Below, piece by piece: positions 44,180 to 53,336 of a stretch of 64,000 bases of DNA (position 1 is its first letter; every line of letters starts with the position of its first letter). The DNA comes from an uncultured Acidocella sp. GTDB taxonomy: Bacteria; Pseudomonadota; Alphaproteobacteria; Acetobacterales; Acetobacteraceae. The notes under the pieces are model-generated. The model was not told where the DNA came from. It saw only the letters and a program-made list of their open reading frames with translations, and made no database searches. The stretch is from the NCBI RefSeq assembly GCF_946222605.1, contig NZ_CAMIIE010000010.1:1-64000 (forward strand). The letters run 5' to 3'. The translations under genes and the position numbers were made by a program.

Positions 44180-45381
44180 ATCGTCCGCCGCTCAGCCTGC
44201 CGCCAGACCCGCCAGAAAGCGAAGCCGACCACGAACGGCGTGAGAAGGATGCCGGTGCGTTCGGCGGTGATCTGACCGATGGCTGGCCAGATCCAGAACA
44301 ACATATCAGCGAGCTGTAGCCGCCATGCGCGCTGTTGGGCGAGCACGGCTAGCGCCCAGCTGCCGGCAACCATGTCGTCGACATAACCGTAAGGCGTCGC
44401 CAGCAAGGTGAGGAGGATTGTCAATCCCGCCGCTTCGCTCACATTGAAACGGCCAGAGCGCCAAACCCAGAAACTGCCGATCACGGAAAAAACGCTGATC
44501 ATCGCCTGAATCAGGCTCGCGATGTGCAGGGGCACGCCAAGACTATGTAACATCCAGAAGCTGGAGGTGCCTGCCCCCTGCGCCATAAAAGGATTGAAGG
44601 GCGCGGCCAGCATACTCATCCCGCTTTGGCCGCCGCGGTGCAGCCATTGCCACCAGCTTCCGAAGCCGAAGAACGCGCTGGTTAGAAGGACTATACCGAA
44701 ACAAGCCAAGGAGATCGCCGCCAAGCCCCGCCAGGACCGCGCTCCAAACAAGGCGCTCGGCAGCAATATCCCATATTGTGGTTTGCAGCTTAACAGGCTC
44801 AGCAATAACCCGGCGCGGCCTGGGGCATATGTTTGGCGCAGCAAACCCGCAAGCAATATGGCGCCGCAAACCACGCCATATTGCCCCAGCTCCATATTCC
44901 AGAGCGCCGCTGGACTGAGCAGACCGGCGAGAATAACCAGCCATGAGAGACGCGCCCAGCGCAGCGCAATAATCGCAATTGCGGCATGGGCGATGATCCA
45001 GACGAAAAAACCCGTCTCGAACTTCAAATGCGCGATGGCATCGGAAGGCAGCAAGGCCGGCGGCGGATATGGAAAGCCGTCTTGAATTCCGTTCGGCAAT
45101 GGCAGACGCGCATCCGGCGCCATCGGTGCCGCCAACGCCGGCGGCGGCGCCGTTATGCCGGGAAAACGCGCCGTCAGACCGGCACGCCAGAAATCCGAAA
45201 AATCGCATTCGGGCTTGACGCAGGGGGCATCGATACCGATCGGTTTGCCGCTGAGATAGGCGAAGCGCGGCCACATATGGCCGCAGAAGACCTGGAACCA
45301 GAGCAACCAGACGAATCCCAGCACCATCCAGAGCAATGCCTGCCAGATTTTATCCACCGGACGCAGTCCGCCTCGCTCCAT
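44176..45381 (-). CDS. GT87/DUF2029-like polytopic glycosyltransferase, copy 2
   Basis: Paralogue of the preceding entry, 401 aa, with KPECDFSDFWRAGL at the same place, FPYPPPALLPSD, LLSPAALWNMELGQYG and KPQYGILLPSALFG. The pair most likely arose by tandem duplication followed by divergence, since only motif regions remain clearly alike. GC is a little lower than in the flanks. It is divergent from anmK, with 50 bp between the starts. It probably acts at the periplasmic face of the inner membrane on a lipid-linked sugar. Confidence 0.82.
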   Translation of the reverse strand: MERGGLRPVDKIWQALLWMVLGFVWLLWFQVFCGHMWPRFAYLSGKPIGIDAPCVKPECDFSDFWRAGLTARFPGITAPPPALAAPMAPDARLPLPNGIQDGFPYPPPALLPSDAIAHLKFETGFFVWIIAHAAIAIIALRWARLSWLVILAGLLSPAALWNMELGQYGVVCGAILLAGLLRQTYAPGRAGLLLSLLSCKPQYGILLPSALFGARSWRGLAAISLACFGIVLLTSAFFGFGSWWQWLHRGGQSGMSMLAAPFNPFMAQGAGTSSFWMLHSLGVPLHIASLIQAMISVFSVIGSFWVWRSGRFNVSEAAGLTILLTLLATPYGYVDDMVAGSWALAVLAQQRAWRLQLADMLFWIWPAIGQITAERTGILLTPFVVGFAFWRVWRQAERRTI

Positions 45382-45431
45382 TCGCGTCTTGCCCCTTGCG
45401 ACCCCTGCCCCACCCGCTTAGCACAAACATC

Positions 45432-46526
45432 ATGACAGCCAATGCCGCCGCCCGTACCTACCGCGCCATCGGGCTGATGTCCGGCACCTCGCTGGATGGG
45501 GTGGATGCCGCCTGGATCGAGACCGATGGCGAGCATGTCAGCGGCTTCGGGCCGGCGGCGACGTTGTTGTATGATGACGCGTTGCGCGCCCAGCTGCGCG
45601 GCCTGCTCGACCGGGCGCCGGGCCTCTCAGCGGATGATCCGGCCGTGCTGGACGCCGCCGCCCGGCTGACCCGCGAGCACGCGCTGGCGGTGGCGCTGCT
45701 GGGGCGCGCGGCCGATATTGTCGGGTTTCACGGCCAGACCATCCTGCATGCCCCGAAAGCCGGGCGGACCTGGCAGATCGGCGATGCGGCGCTGCTCTCC
45801 CACATCACCAGGCTGCCGGTGGCGTTTGATTTCCGCACAGCCGATGTCGCCGCCGGCGGTGAGGGGGCGCCTTTGGTGCCGCTGTTTCACGCGGCACTGG
45901 CGCGGGAGCTGGAAAAGCCGTTGCTGATCGTGAATATCGGCGGGGTGGCGAATGCGACCTGGCTGGGCGCAGCGGGCGAGATCATCGCCTGCGATACCGG
46001 GCCCGGGAATGGCCCGCTGGACGATCTGGCGCAGACCCATCTCGGCCAGCCTTATGACAAGGGCGGCGCGCTAGCCGCAGCCGGGCAGGTTGACCAGGAG
46101 CGGCTGAGACAGCTGCTGGCGCATCCTTTCTTCGCGCAACCCGCGCCAAAATCGCTCGACCGGCTGAGTTTCTCCAGCCTCATCGACCAGGCCACACAGG
46201 GCCTCGCCCCGCCCGACGCCGCCGCCACGCTGGCGGCGTTTATCTGTGCCGCGATCGCGCAGACGCCCTTCCCCGCCTTGCCGAAACAGGTGCTGGTCAC
46301 CGGCGGCGGCCGGCATAATGCCACGCTGATGGCGGGGCTCGCCGCGCGCTTTGCGGTGCCGGTGCGCCCGGTGGAGGCGGTGGGCTGGAATGGCGATGCG
46401 CTGGAGGCGCAATGTTTCGGCTTCCTCGCCGTCCGCACGCTGCGCGGCCTGCCGCTCTCTCTGCCCAGCACCACCGGGGTGCGCGCCCCGCAGACCGGCG
46501 GCCGGATTTACGGGACGATTTTGTAG
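45432..46526 (+). CDS. anmK: Anhydro-N-acetylmuramic acid kinase
   Basis: Cell-wall recycling kinase (364 aa) that converts 1,6-anhydro-MurNAc to MurNAc-6-phosphate. The ATP-binding motif GLMSGTSLDGVDAAW is at residues 13-27, FHGQTILHAP in the middle, and NIGGVANATWLG and CDTGPGNGPLDD further on. The ATG at 45432 sits close to the conserved start. It overlaps the next gene (minus strand) by 19 bp at its 3' end. Confidence 0.95.
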   Translation: MTANAAARTYRAIGLMSGTSLDGVDAAWIETDGEHVSGFGPAATLLYDDALRAQLRGLLDRAPGLSADDPAVLDAAARLTREHALAVALLGRAADIVGFHGQTILHAPKAGRTWQIGDAALLSHITRLPVAFDFRTADVAAGGEGAPLVPLFHAALARELEKPLLIVNIGGVANATWLGAAGEIIACDTGPGNGPLDDLAQTHLGQPYDKGGALAAAGQVDQERLRQLLAHPFFAQPAPKSLDRLSFSSLIDQATQGLAPPDAAATLAAFICAAIAQTPFPALPKQVLVTGGGRHNATLMAGLAARFAVPVRPVEAVGWNGDALEAQCFGFLAVRTLRGLPLSLPSTTGVRAPQTGGRIYGTIL

Positions 46527-48253
46527 AGCGTCCAGCCCGCCGCATCGCTGCCGATGGCGCGCAGCCAGGGCGGCACGCTGGCTTTGTTCAGCGCGTCCCA
46601 GAGCGTGTACGGCGGTAAATCCGCGACCAGCAGATAGCGGCCGGGCATCGGGCAGAACAGCACATATTTGGCGCCGGTATCCGCCACCGCCTGCGGCTCG
46701 GTGCTGCCGGGCACCGCGCGCCAGGCGGCGCGGTCGCGCATGAAGGCGGGCACGCCATGCTCATAGAGTGAGCCGACGGTTTCGATCTGGCTGCGATAGA
46801 GCAGCTCGGGCGTGTCCTCGGCGCGGGCCAGCACCACCTGCCCCGCCGCCGGGGCCAGCAGCTTCGCGATATGGCGCAGGCTGCAGGAGGGATAGGACCG
46901 CCCGCCCGCAATCGCCTTCGGCGCCGCGCCGGCCCGCGCCGCCAGAAACGGCACCAGCAGGACCAACGCCAGCAGACCGATGCGTTTTACCCCCGCCAAC
47001 GCGCCCGCCATCCCGCTCAGCGCCACCGGCAGCAGGCAGGCCGCGAACAGGGCCGAGAAGCAGGTGAAGAGCAGATAGAAATAGCCCAGCAACAGCGCCA
47101 CCAGGGCGCAGAGCGCGACATAGGCCCACGCCCAGGCGGCGCGGCGCGGCGTGCCCAGCAGCTCCGGCGCCGCGAGGTCCGCCAGCGCCGGGCGGCGTTC
47201 CGCCCAGGCCCGCCGCGCGGCGTAGAGAACCGCCCACAGGCCGGGGAGCAGGAACACGATCAGCTCGCGCCCGCGCGGGGCCATCTGTTCGGTGATCACC
47301 CCGAACATCGCCTTCAGCTGATCCGGCGGCAGCAACCCGGACGGTCCCTCGATGACGCCGGGATAGGTGGCGATCCAGACCGCCAGCGGCACCCCCAGCA
47401 CCGCCAGCCCCAGCGGCCCGCGCAGCCGCGCCGGGGCGCGCGCCTGCACCCGCGTCAGCACCGCGGCGCTGACCAGCAGCACCAGCGCCATGCTGAAATA
47501 GACGATGGAAAGCCGGTCGATCTCCGGATCGCCATAACCGCCGGCCGGCGGGTCGATGAAGAAGGCGATGCCGATCACGTCGAAGCACCCGGCCGCGGTG
47601 GCCAGGATGGTGGTGGCGTTGCGGGCATAAAGCCAGCGCAAGCCCAGCCCGGCATAGGCCATCAGCACGAAGGGCATCGTCTCCGGCGTCATCCAGATGC
47701 CAAAGCCCCCGGCCAGACCGGCCAGGAAGCCGAGCCCGACATCCCCGCGCAGGGCGCGCAGCACGAAGCCGGCCGTCAACGCGATGAAGACCAGCAGGGC
47801 GATGTGATAATGCACCACACCGGGCAGCGCGATCGAGGCCAGGGCCGGCAGGATGGCGGCGGCAGCGGCGGCGGCCCAGAGATGCCGGCGCAGCGCCAAA
47901 GGTTCCACCGCCCAGGCGCACACCGCCCCCAGCGCGCCTACCCCCAGCGGCCCCAGCGCCACCCCGGCGGCGAACAGCGCCTTATGCCAGCCGATCACCA
48001 GGCTCAGCGGGGCCGCCATCAGCCACAGAATGATATCGAGCAGCCGCGACCATTCCACCATCACCCCGGCACCGGAATCATCCCGCGCGACGCTGGTAAC
48101 GAGATGGCCGAGATGCACACCCTGCTCGATGCGCAGCAGCCGCATATAGGAATCCGGGTCCTGCAGGCTGCCCGCCAGCACGCTCGGCCATTGATGCAGG
48201 CCGAGCAGGATATTCAGCCCGGTGCTGAGCAGAAACAGCAGGCCGTAGATCAA
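46508..48253 (-). CDS. GT-C-like polytopic membrane protein
   Basis: A 581-residue protein with roughly 11-12 hydrophobic segments and a C-terminal soluble domain (about 460-581). DPDSYMRLLR after the first segment resembles the acidic motif of oligosaccharyl-transferase/STT3-type GT-C enzymes, and MTPETMPF follows a later segment. This makes a lipid-linked glycosyl- or oligosaccharyltransferase plausible, but the WWDxG motif of STT3 is not seen. The TTG start overlaps the preceding stop (TTGA, 48250-48253). It is co-directional with the glutamate-synthase-like gene. Confidence 0.65.
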   Translation of the reverse strand: MIYGLLFLLSTGLNILLGLHQWPSVLAGSLQDPDSYMRLLRIEQGVHLGHLVTSVARDDSGAGVMVEWSRLLDIILWLMAAPLSLVIGWHKALFAAGVALGPLGVGALGAVCAWAVEPLALRRHLWAAAAAAAILPALASIALPGVVHYHIALLVFIALTAGFVLRALRGDVGLGFLAGLAGGFGIWMTPETMPFVLMAYAGLGLRWLYARNATTILATAAGCFDVIGIAFFIDPPAGGYGDPEIDRLSIVYFSMALVLLVSAAVLTRVQARAPARLRGPLGLAVLGVPLAVWIATYPGVIEGPSGLLPPDQLKAMFGVITEQMAPRGRELIVFLLPGLWAVLYAARRAWAERRPALADLAAPELLGTPRRAAWAWAYVALCALVALLLGYFYLLFTCFSALFAACLLPVALSGMAGALAGVKRIGLLALVLLVPFLAARAGAAPKAIAGGRSYPSCSLRHIAKLLAPAAGQVVLARAEDTPELLYRSQIETVGSLYEHGVPAFMRDRAAWRAVPGSTEPQAVADTGAKYVLFCPMPGRYLLVADLPPYTLWDALNKASVPPWLRAIGSDAAGWTLYKIVP

Positions 48254-49680
48254 TTGGACTGTGCCCGGAACCCCGCCACGCCGCTCTCCAGCGCGGTGAC
48301 ATGCTTGGGCGCGAATTTGCTGGCATCGGTGACGCCGCAGCTATGCGCGATGATCTCCACCTCATCGCGCATCTTCAGCGCGTAGCGCGAGACGCGCACC
48401 GCCTTGTCGGTCGGGTCCAGCCCGGCGATCAGGCGTTTGTCGGCGGCGGTGACGCCGGTGGGGCAATGGCCGGTGCCGCATTTCATCGCCTGGATGCAGC
48501 CCAACGCGAACATGAAGCCGCGCGCGGAGGAAACGAAATCCGCCCCCATACAAAGGGCCCAGGCCACCTTGTCCGGGGTGATCAGCTTGCCGGAAGCGAC
48601 GATGCGGATGCGGTGCTGCAGCCCATGCTCGTAACGCAGCGCCGCGACATAAGGCAGCGCCTGGGTGATCGGCAGCCCGACATAATCGGCCAGCGATTCC
48701 GGCGCCGCCCCGGTGCCGCCCTCGCCGCCATCGATCTGGACATAATCCGGGCAATGCTCGGGATTGTCGGCGCAATCGCCGAACCACTCATCGAGGAAGG
48801 CCGGGTCGCCCAGCACGAATTTCACCCCCACCGGCTTGCCGGTGATGCCGCGCACGCGACGCACGAATTCGCCCAGCTCGGTGACGCTGCCGATATCGCG
48901 GTGGCGGTTGGGGGAGATGCTGTCCTGCCCCGGGGTGATGCCGCGGATCTCGGCGATCTCCTGTGTCACTTTCGCGCCGGGCAGGATGCCGCCTTTGCCG
49001 GGCTTCGCCCCTTGCGCCAGCTTCACCTCGAACATCTTCACCTGCGGGTGCGCCGCCAGCTCGCGCAGCCGGGCCTCGGAGAGATTGCCCTCGGCATCGC
49101 GCACACCATATTTCGCGGTGCCGATCTGCATGACGATATCCGCCCCGCCCTCCAGATGGTAGCGGCTCAAACCGCCCTCGCCCGTGCTCATCCAGATGCC
49201 CGCCATCTTCGCCCCGCGCGAGAGCGCGGTGACGGCATTGTTGCTGAGCGCGCCATAGGACATGCCGGAGATATTGAAGAAGCTGGCGGCCGGATAAGGC
49301 TGCTCACAGGCGCCGGGGCCGTTGGCGATGCCGATCAGCTTGCCGCTGTAAGCGCGCTTATCCTCATCCAGCACCGGAAAGGCGGCGTTGCGGAACACGA
49401 AGCTGGGCACGGCCTCCGAGCCGAAGCTGATGAAATTGGAAACCCCCTTGGCGGAGCGATAGACCCAGCTGCGCTCCAGCCGGTTGAACGGGCGCTCCAC
49501 CCAGTCCGAGAGATATTGGTACTGGCGCATATAGGTGCCCCAGGTTTCCGCGAAATAGCGGAAATGCCCGATGATGGGGAAATTGCGCAGCACGGTATGC
49601 CGGGTCTGTGTCTTGTCATGGATGAACAGCGCGACCAGACCGAGAATGATCAGCACGATGATGATGGCCAAGATGGTCAT
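48250..49680 (-). CDS. FMN-binding glutamate synthase-family protein
   Basis: Homologue of the FMN/glutamate-synthase central domain (476 aa), with an N-terminal membrane segment (ILAIIIVLIILGLVALFI at residues 3-20). Visible are MSYGALSNNAVTALSRGAKMAG, GGLSRYHLEGGADIVMQIGT, GKGGILPGAKV, DYVQIDGGEGGTGAAP and GTGHCPTGVTA, the FMN and 3Fe-4S cluster regions. It lacks the glutaminase domain, so it is not a complete GltB. This membrane-anchored form is common in proteobacteria, and its substrate is not settled. The ATG at 49680 was chosen. Confidence 0.87.
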   Translation of the reverse strand: MTILAIIIVLIILGLVALFIHDKTQTRHTVLRNFPIIGHFRYFAETWGTYMRQYQYLSDWVERPFNRLERSWVYRSAKGVSNFISFGSEAVPSFVFRNAAFPVLDEDKRAYSGKLIGIANGPGACEQPYPAASFFNISGMSYGALSNNAVTALSRGAKMAGIWMSTGEGGLSRYHLEGGADIVMQIGTAKYGVRDAEGNLSEARLRELAAHPQVKMFEVKLAQGAKPGKGGILPGAKVTQEIAEIRGITPGQDSISPNRHRDIGSVTELGEFVRRVRGITGKPVGVKFVLGDPAFLDEWFGDCADNPEHCPDYVQIDGGEGGTGAAPESLADYVGLPITQALPYVAALRYEHGLQHRIRIVASGKLITPDKVAWALCMGADFVSSARGFMFALGCIQAMKCGTGHCPTGVTAADKRLIAGLDPTDKAVRVSRYALKMRDEVEIIAHSCGVTDASKFAPKHVTALESGVAGFRAQSN

Positions 49681-49781
49681 GCGGGGGGTCCCTCTCCTGC
49701 TGTTGGTTTCATTAACGGAGAAGTTTGGGGATGTCTTGAGGGTGCTGGTCGCCGGCGCGCCCTCCAAAACCTGTCGCCATT

Positions 49782-51146
49782 TTAGCGCACGGGGCCGGGG
49801 AGCCAGACGGAGAAGCAGCTGCCCTGGCCAAGCTCGCTCTCGATCACCAGCCGGCCGCGATGGCGCGAGACCACATGCTTGACGATGGCCAGCCCCAGCC
49901 CGGTGCCGCCAATATTGCGCGACCGGCCTTTATCGACGCGGTAGAAGCGCTCGGTCAACCTCGGAATATGCTCGCGCGGGATGCCCGCCCCGTCATCGGT
50001 CACCGAAACCAGCACCCCGCCCGCCGGAAAGCGCTCATCCTGGGCGATGCCGGCCGAGAGCGTCACCCGCCCGCCCGGCTTGCCGTATTTCAAGGCGTTT
50101 TCGAGGAGATTGGTGAAAACCTGGGTCAGCTGATCGGCATCGGCGGCAACCCGGGGCAGATCCGCCGGCACCTCCACCACCAAGGTCGTCGCCTGCGCCC
50201 TGACCATCGGCTCCAGCCCGGCGACGATGCGCTCCAGCAGCGGCGGCAGGTGCAGCAGCTCCTTCGGCGGCGAATGTTCGGAAATCTCGATCTTGGAGAG
50301 CGAGAGCAGATCGCCGATCACGCGCTGCATCCGCGCCGCCTGCTCGGCCATGATGCCCAGGAAGGTTTCCTGCGCCTCGCGGTCATCGGCGGCGGGGCCG
50401 CGCAGCGTTTCGATGAAGCCGATCAGGCTGGCCAACGGGGTGCGCAGCTCGTGGCTGGAATTGGCGACGAAATCGGCGCGCATCTTCTCCAGCGCGCGCT
50501 CGCGGGTGCGGTCGCTGACTAGCATATAGACCGGCCCGCCGACCGGGATCATCGTCACTTCCAGATCCCGCTTCACCGGCGCGGCCAGCACCACCTCCCG
50601 GCGCACCGGCGCGGCGCTGGCCAGCACTTCGGCCAAAGCGTCGCGCACATCCGGGTGGCGCAGCAGGGCCGCGGTCTCGGTGCCGAAGGCGGTGATCGCG
50701 CTGTCATTGCGCCAGAGCAAGGCCCCATCCTCGCCCAGCTTCAGCAGCGGGTCCGGCAGGCGCTCGACTAGGGCGCGATCCTCCGCCGCGCTGGCCACGT
50801 GGCGGCTGCGCAGCAGCCGCTCGGCATGGATCAGCCGCAGCGCCTCGGCCCCCAGATCGCTCATGCCGGGGATCAGCAGATGCCGGTCGGTCGGCAGCGA
50901 TTCCGGGGCGGTGCGCAAGGCGCGCACCAGCCGCGTCATCGCCACCACATCCCGCCCCAGCAACAGCGCGAACAGCAGCGCCACCAGCGTGCAGACCGCC
51001 CAGGCGGCGAAAGCCAGCAGCGGCCGCAGATCCCCCAGCGCCGCGAGCAAGGCAAAGACCAGGCTGGGTGTGAGCCCCAGGCCGAAAAACAAAGCGAGGG
51101 CGGCGGGGCCGGCCTTGTCCCAGCTATTGCCTTCGGGCGCGGACAT
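49782..51146 (-). CDS. PhoR-like sensor histidine kinase
   Basis: Membrane histidine kinase (454 aa). Two N-terminal hydrophobic segments (about 13-38 and 42-64), a PAS domain (120-215), HisKA with phospho-acceptor H232 in SSHELRTPLASLIGF, and HATPase with NLLENALKYG, DDGAGI and GGTGLGLAIVKHV. The layout and short periplasmic part match PhoR, sensor of phosphate limitation. No phoB or pst gene is next to it, so the name is tentative. It starts 9 bp after the lpoA-like gene stop. Confidence 0.85.
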   Translation of the reverse strand: MSAPEGNSWDKAGPAALALFFGLGLTPSLVFALLAALGDLRPLLAFAAWAVCTLVALLFALLLGRDVVAMTRLVRALRTAPESLPTDRHLLIPGMSDLGAEALRLIHAERLLRSRHVASAAEDRALVERLPDPLLKLGEDGALLWRNDSAITAFGTETAALLRHPDVRDALAEVLASAAPVRREVVLAAPVKRDLEVTMIPVGGPVYMLVSDRTRERALEKMRADFVANSSHELRTPLASLIGFIETLRGPAADDREAQETFLGIMAEQAARMQRVIGDLLSLSKIEISEHSPPKELLHLPPLLERIVAGLEPMVRAQATTLVVEVPADLPRVAADADQLTQVFTNLLENALKYGKPGGRVTLSAGIAQDERFPAGGVLVSVTDDGAGIPREHIPRLTERFYRVDKGRSRNIGGTGLGLAIVKHVVSRHRGRLVIESELGQGSCFSVWLPGPVR

Positions 51147-51154
51147 CTGACGGC

Positions 51155-52429
51155 TCAGGGGCTATTGAGGCTGGCGGGCGCTGGCGAGGTGATGGTCGGC
51201 TGCCCCGGCGTGATCGAGAACACGGCCAAGCCACGCTTCACCGTGCCATCCGGGTCGAGCACCAACAGCCCGTCAGTCCCGGTGAAGCCGGAGGGGGCAC
51301 TCAGCGTCTGCACCGTATAACCGCCATTGGCGGCGGCCAGCTTGGCCAGGGCGGCGGCATCGAAGGCGACATCCGCGATCGCCGGCGGCGCGCTGCCATA
51401 GGCGGCGGTATATTTGGCATCGAAAGACGCGGCATCGGCGGGGTCCGGGGCGGCATAGATGGCGCCGCGCAGCGCGCTCTGCCCGGCCATGGCGCTGGCC
51501 AAGGGCGCCCAGAGCGAGGGGCCCATCAGCAGCACCTGCGGCGCCGAAACATCGTAATATGGCAGGAAATTCGCCAGCTCCGCCAAGGTGTTGCCATCGG
51601 TCGCGCCGATAAAGAGGGCGTTGAAGCTGGGCGGCGCCACCTGCTGGCGGCGCAGCTCGCGGGCCTTGGCCAGCCCTTCCGCCGTGTTACTGTCCTTCGC
51701 CGCCTTGATCTGCGCCATCAGCGCCTCGCCGCGCCCGCTCCAGTCCGACAGCGTGCGCACGGCATTGTTCAGGCTGGAGAAGCCCGGCTCGTAGAACTGG
51801 ATCTGCGGCGCCGGCTCGCTCAGCTTGGCGGCCTCCTGCTGCAGCGCCTGGCCGAGGCGATGGCCGAAATCCGTATCTGGCAGCAGCCCGGCCAGCTGGG
51901 TATGGCCGGCATCGGAGGCGGCCTGCACGACGCGGCGGACCTGCTGCCCGGGCGAGATGCCCAGCGGCCACACGCCCGGCTGCGCCACCGTGCCGTCATT
52001 GGTGAAGGCCAGGACATTCACCCCGGCCTGCTTGGCGATGGGGGCGACAGCCTGGGTCTCGGCGGCGGTCAGCGGCCCGAGGATGATGCCATCCCCCGCC
52101 GCCAGCCCGGCCTGCGCGGCGCTCACCGCACCGGCGGCCGTACCGCCGGTGTCGCGAATATCCAGGGCCGGGGTGCTGCCGGGCGGAAACGCGATCTTGG
52201 CGGCATTGGCCAGGGCCTGGCCCACCGGGGCCAGCGGCCCGCTCAGCGGCACCAGCAGCATGACATTGCCGGATGTCTTGCCTGTGTTATTCGGGGCGCC
52301 GGCATTCGGCGTCAGCGCCGCGGGCAAAGACCCGCTGCCGTTGATCTGAGGGGCTTGCCCGGCGCAGCTGGCAAGAGCCAGCATGCCGCCAAGGAGTAGA
52401 GATGAGCGAAGAGACGGCACCAGGCGCAA
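51155..52429 (-). CDS. LpoA-like penicillin-binding-protein activator lipoprotein
   Basis: Outer-membrane lipoprotein (424 aa) with lipobox LASC near residues 19-22 and a type 1 periplasmic-binding-protein fold (VMLLVPLSGPLAPVGQALANAAKIAF, GDGIILGPLTAAETQAVAPIAK), as in the LpoA C-domain. In E. coli LpoA activates PBP1A. The TTG at 52429 was chosen because GGAGG stands 8 nt upstream and gives a clean lipoprotein signal. Its 5' end overlaps the divergent rsmI start by 28 bp. The rsmI-lpoA divergent pair is also seen in E. coli (yraL-yraM), which supports the call. Confidence 0.78.
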   Translation of the reverse strand: MRLVPSLRSSLLLGGMLALASCAGQAPQINGSGSLPAALTPNAGAPNNTGKTSGNVMLLVPLSGPLAPVGQALANAAKIAFPPGSTPALDIRDTGGTAAGAVSAAQAGLAAGDGIILGPLTAAETQAVAPIAKQAGVNVLAFTNDGTVAQPGVWPLGISPGQQVRRVVQAASDAGHTQLAGLLPDTDFGHRLGQALQQEAAKLSEPAPQIQFYEPGFSSLNNAVRTLSDWSGRGEALMAQIKAAKDSNTAEGLAKARELRRQQVAPPSFNALFIGATDGNTLAELANFLPYYDVSAPQVLLMGPSLWAPLASAMAGQSALRGAIYAAPDPADAASFDAKYTAAYGSAPPAIADVAFDAAALAKLAAANGGYTVQTLSAPSGFTGTDGLLVLDPDGTVKRGLAVFSITPGQPTITSPAPASLNSP

Positions 52430-53322
52430 TGATTGATCCTCCAACGCAAGCCCCGCCCACGGCGATGGCCGGGGCGTCCCTGCCCGCTCTTGTGATGGTT
52501 TCGACGCCAATCGGCAACCTTCAAGATTTATCGGACAGGGCGAGATCGACCTTATCTGGGGTGAACGCGATCCTGTGTGAAGATACGAGAATCAGCGCGG
52601 TGCTGCTGCGCGCCCACGGAATCAGCGCCAAATGCGTCGCCTTGCACGAACATAATGAATCCGCCGCGATTCCCCGGCTTGTGGCGGCGATGCAACAGGG
52701 TGAACGTTACGCTTTGATCTCGGATGCCGGCACGCCCTTGGTCTCTGACCCCGGCTACCGGCTGGTGCGCGCGGTCATCGAGGCGGGGCTGCCCGTCTCC
52801 GGCGTGCCCGGGGCGAATGCGGCGGTGCTGGCCCTCACCCTCTCCGGGCTGCCGCCGCAGCCTTTTCTGTTCACCGGCTTCCTGCCGCCCAAGCCCGGTC
52901 CCCGCCGCAGCGTCTTCGCCGGGCTGCGTGGCGCCGAGCTGGCCGGGCTCAGCGCCACCCATATTTTCTACGAGGCCCCGCACCGCCTGGCGGAATTCCT
53001 GGCGGATGCCGCGAGCGCCTTCGGCGACCGCCCGGCGGCGGTGTGCCGGGAGCTGACCAAGCATTATGAGGAGGTGCGCCGGGACACGCTGCCGGCCCTG
53101 GCGGCGCATTACGCCGCGCACGCGGCGCGCGGCGAGATCGTCGTGGTGGTCGGGCCGGCGCCAGCGGAGGAGACCGGGGCGGAGTCGCTGGATGAGGCGC
53201 TGCGCGCGGCGCTGAAGAGCCTCAGCGTGAAGGATGCCGCCGCCGCCGTGGCCGCCGCCACCGGGCTGCCGAAAAAGCAGGTTTATAAGCGTGCTCTGGA
53301 GATGGCGCAGGGGGAGGATTAG
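52402..53322 (+). CDS. rsmI: 16S rRNA 2'-O-methyltransferase RsmI
   Basis: SAM-dependent methyltransferase (306 aa) that modifies C1402 of 16S rRNA. VMVSTPIGNLQDLSDRA, LCEDTRISAVLL, LISDAGTPLVSDPGYRL and FYEAPHRLAEFL are family hallmarks. AAGGAG stands 5 nt before the first ATG, so the 30-residue N-terminal extension (residues 1-30, Pro- and Ala-rich) is probably translated. Most homologues start nearer the MVSTPIG motif. The C-terminal domain (KDAAAAVAAATGLPKKQVYKRAL) is the usual RsmI helical domain. Confidence 0.93.
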   Translation: MSEETAPGAMIDPPTQAPPTAMAGASLPALVMVSTPIGNLQDLSDRARSTLSGVNAILCEDTRISAVLLRAHGISAKCVALHEHNESAAIPRLVAAMQQGERYALISDAGTPLVSDPGYRLVRAVIEAGLPVSGVPGANAAVLALTLSGLPPQPFLFTGFLPPKPGPRRSVFAGLRGAELAGLSATHIFYEAPHRLAEFLADAASAFGDRPAAVCRELTKHYEEVRRDTLPALAAHYAAHAARGEIVVVVGPAPAEETGAESLDEALRAALKSLSVKDAAAAVAAATGLPKKQVYKRALEMAQGED

Positions 53323-53336
53323 CCCCCTGCCCGCCG

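Noticed and set aside
49782..52429. A complete phosphate regulon
   Set aside because: Only the PhoR-like kinase is present; no phoB, phoU or pst genes are in the window.
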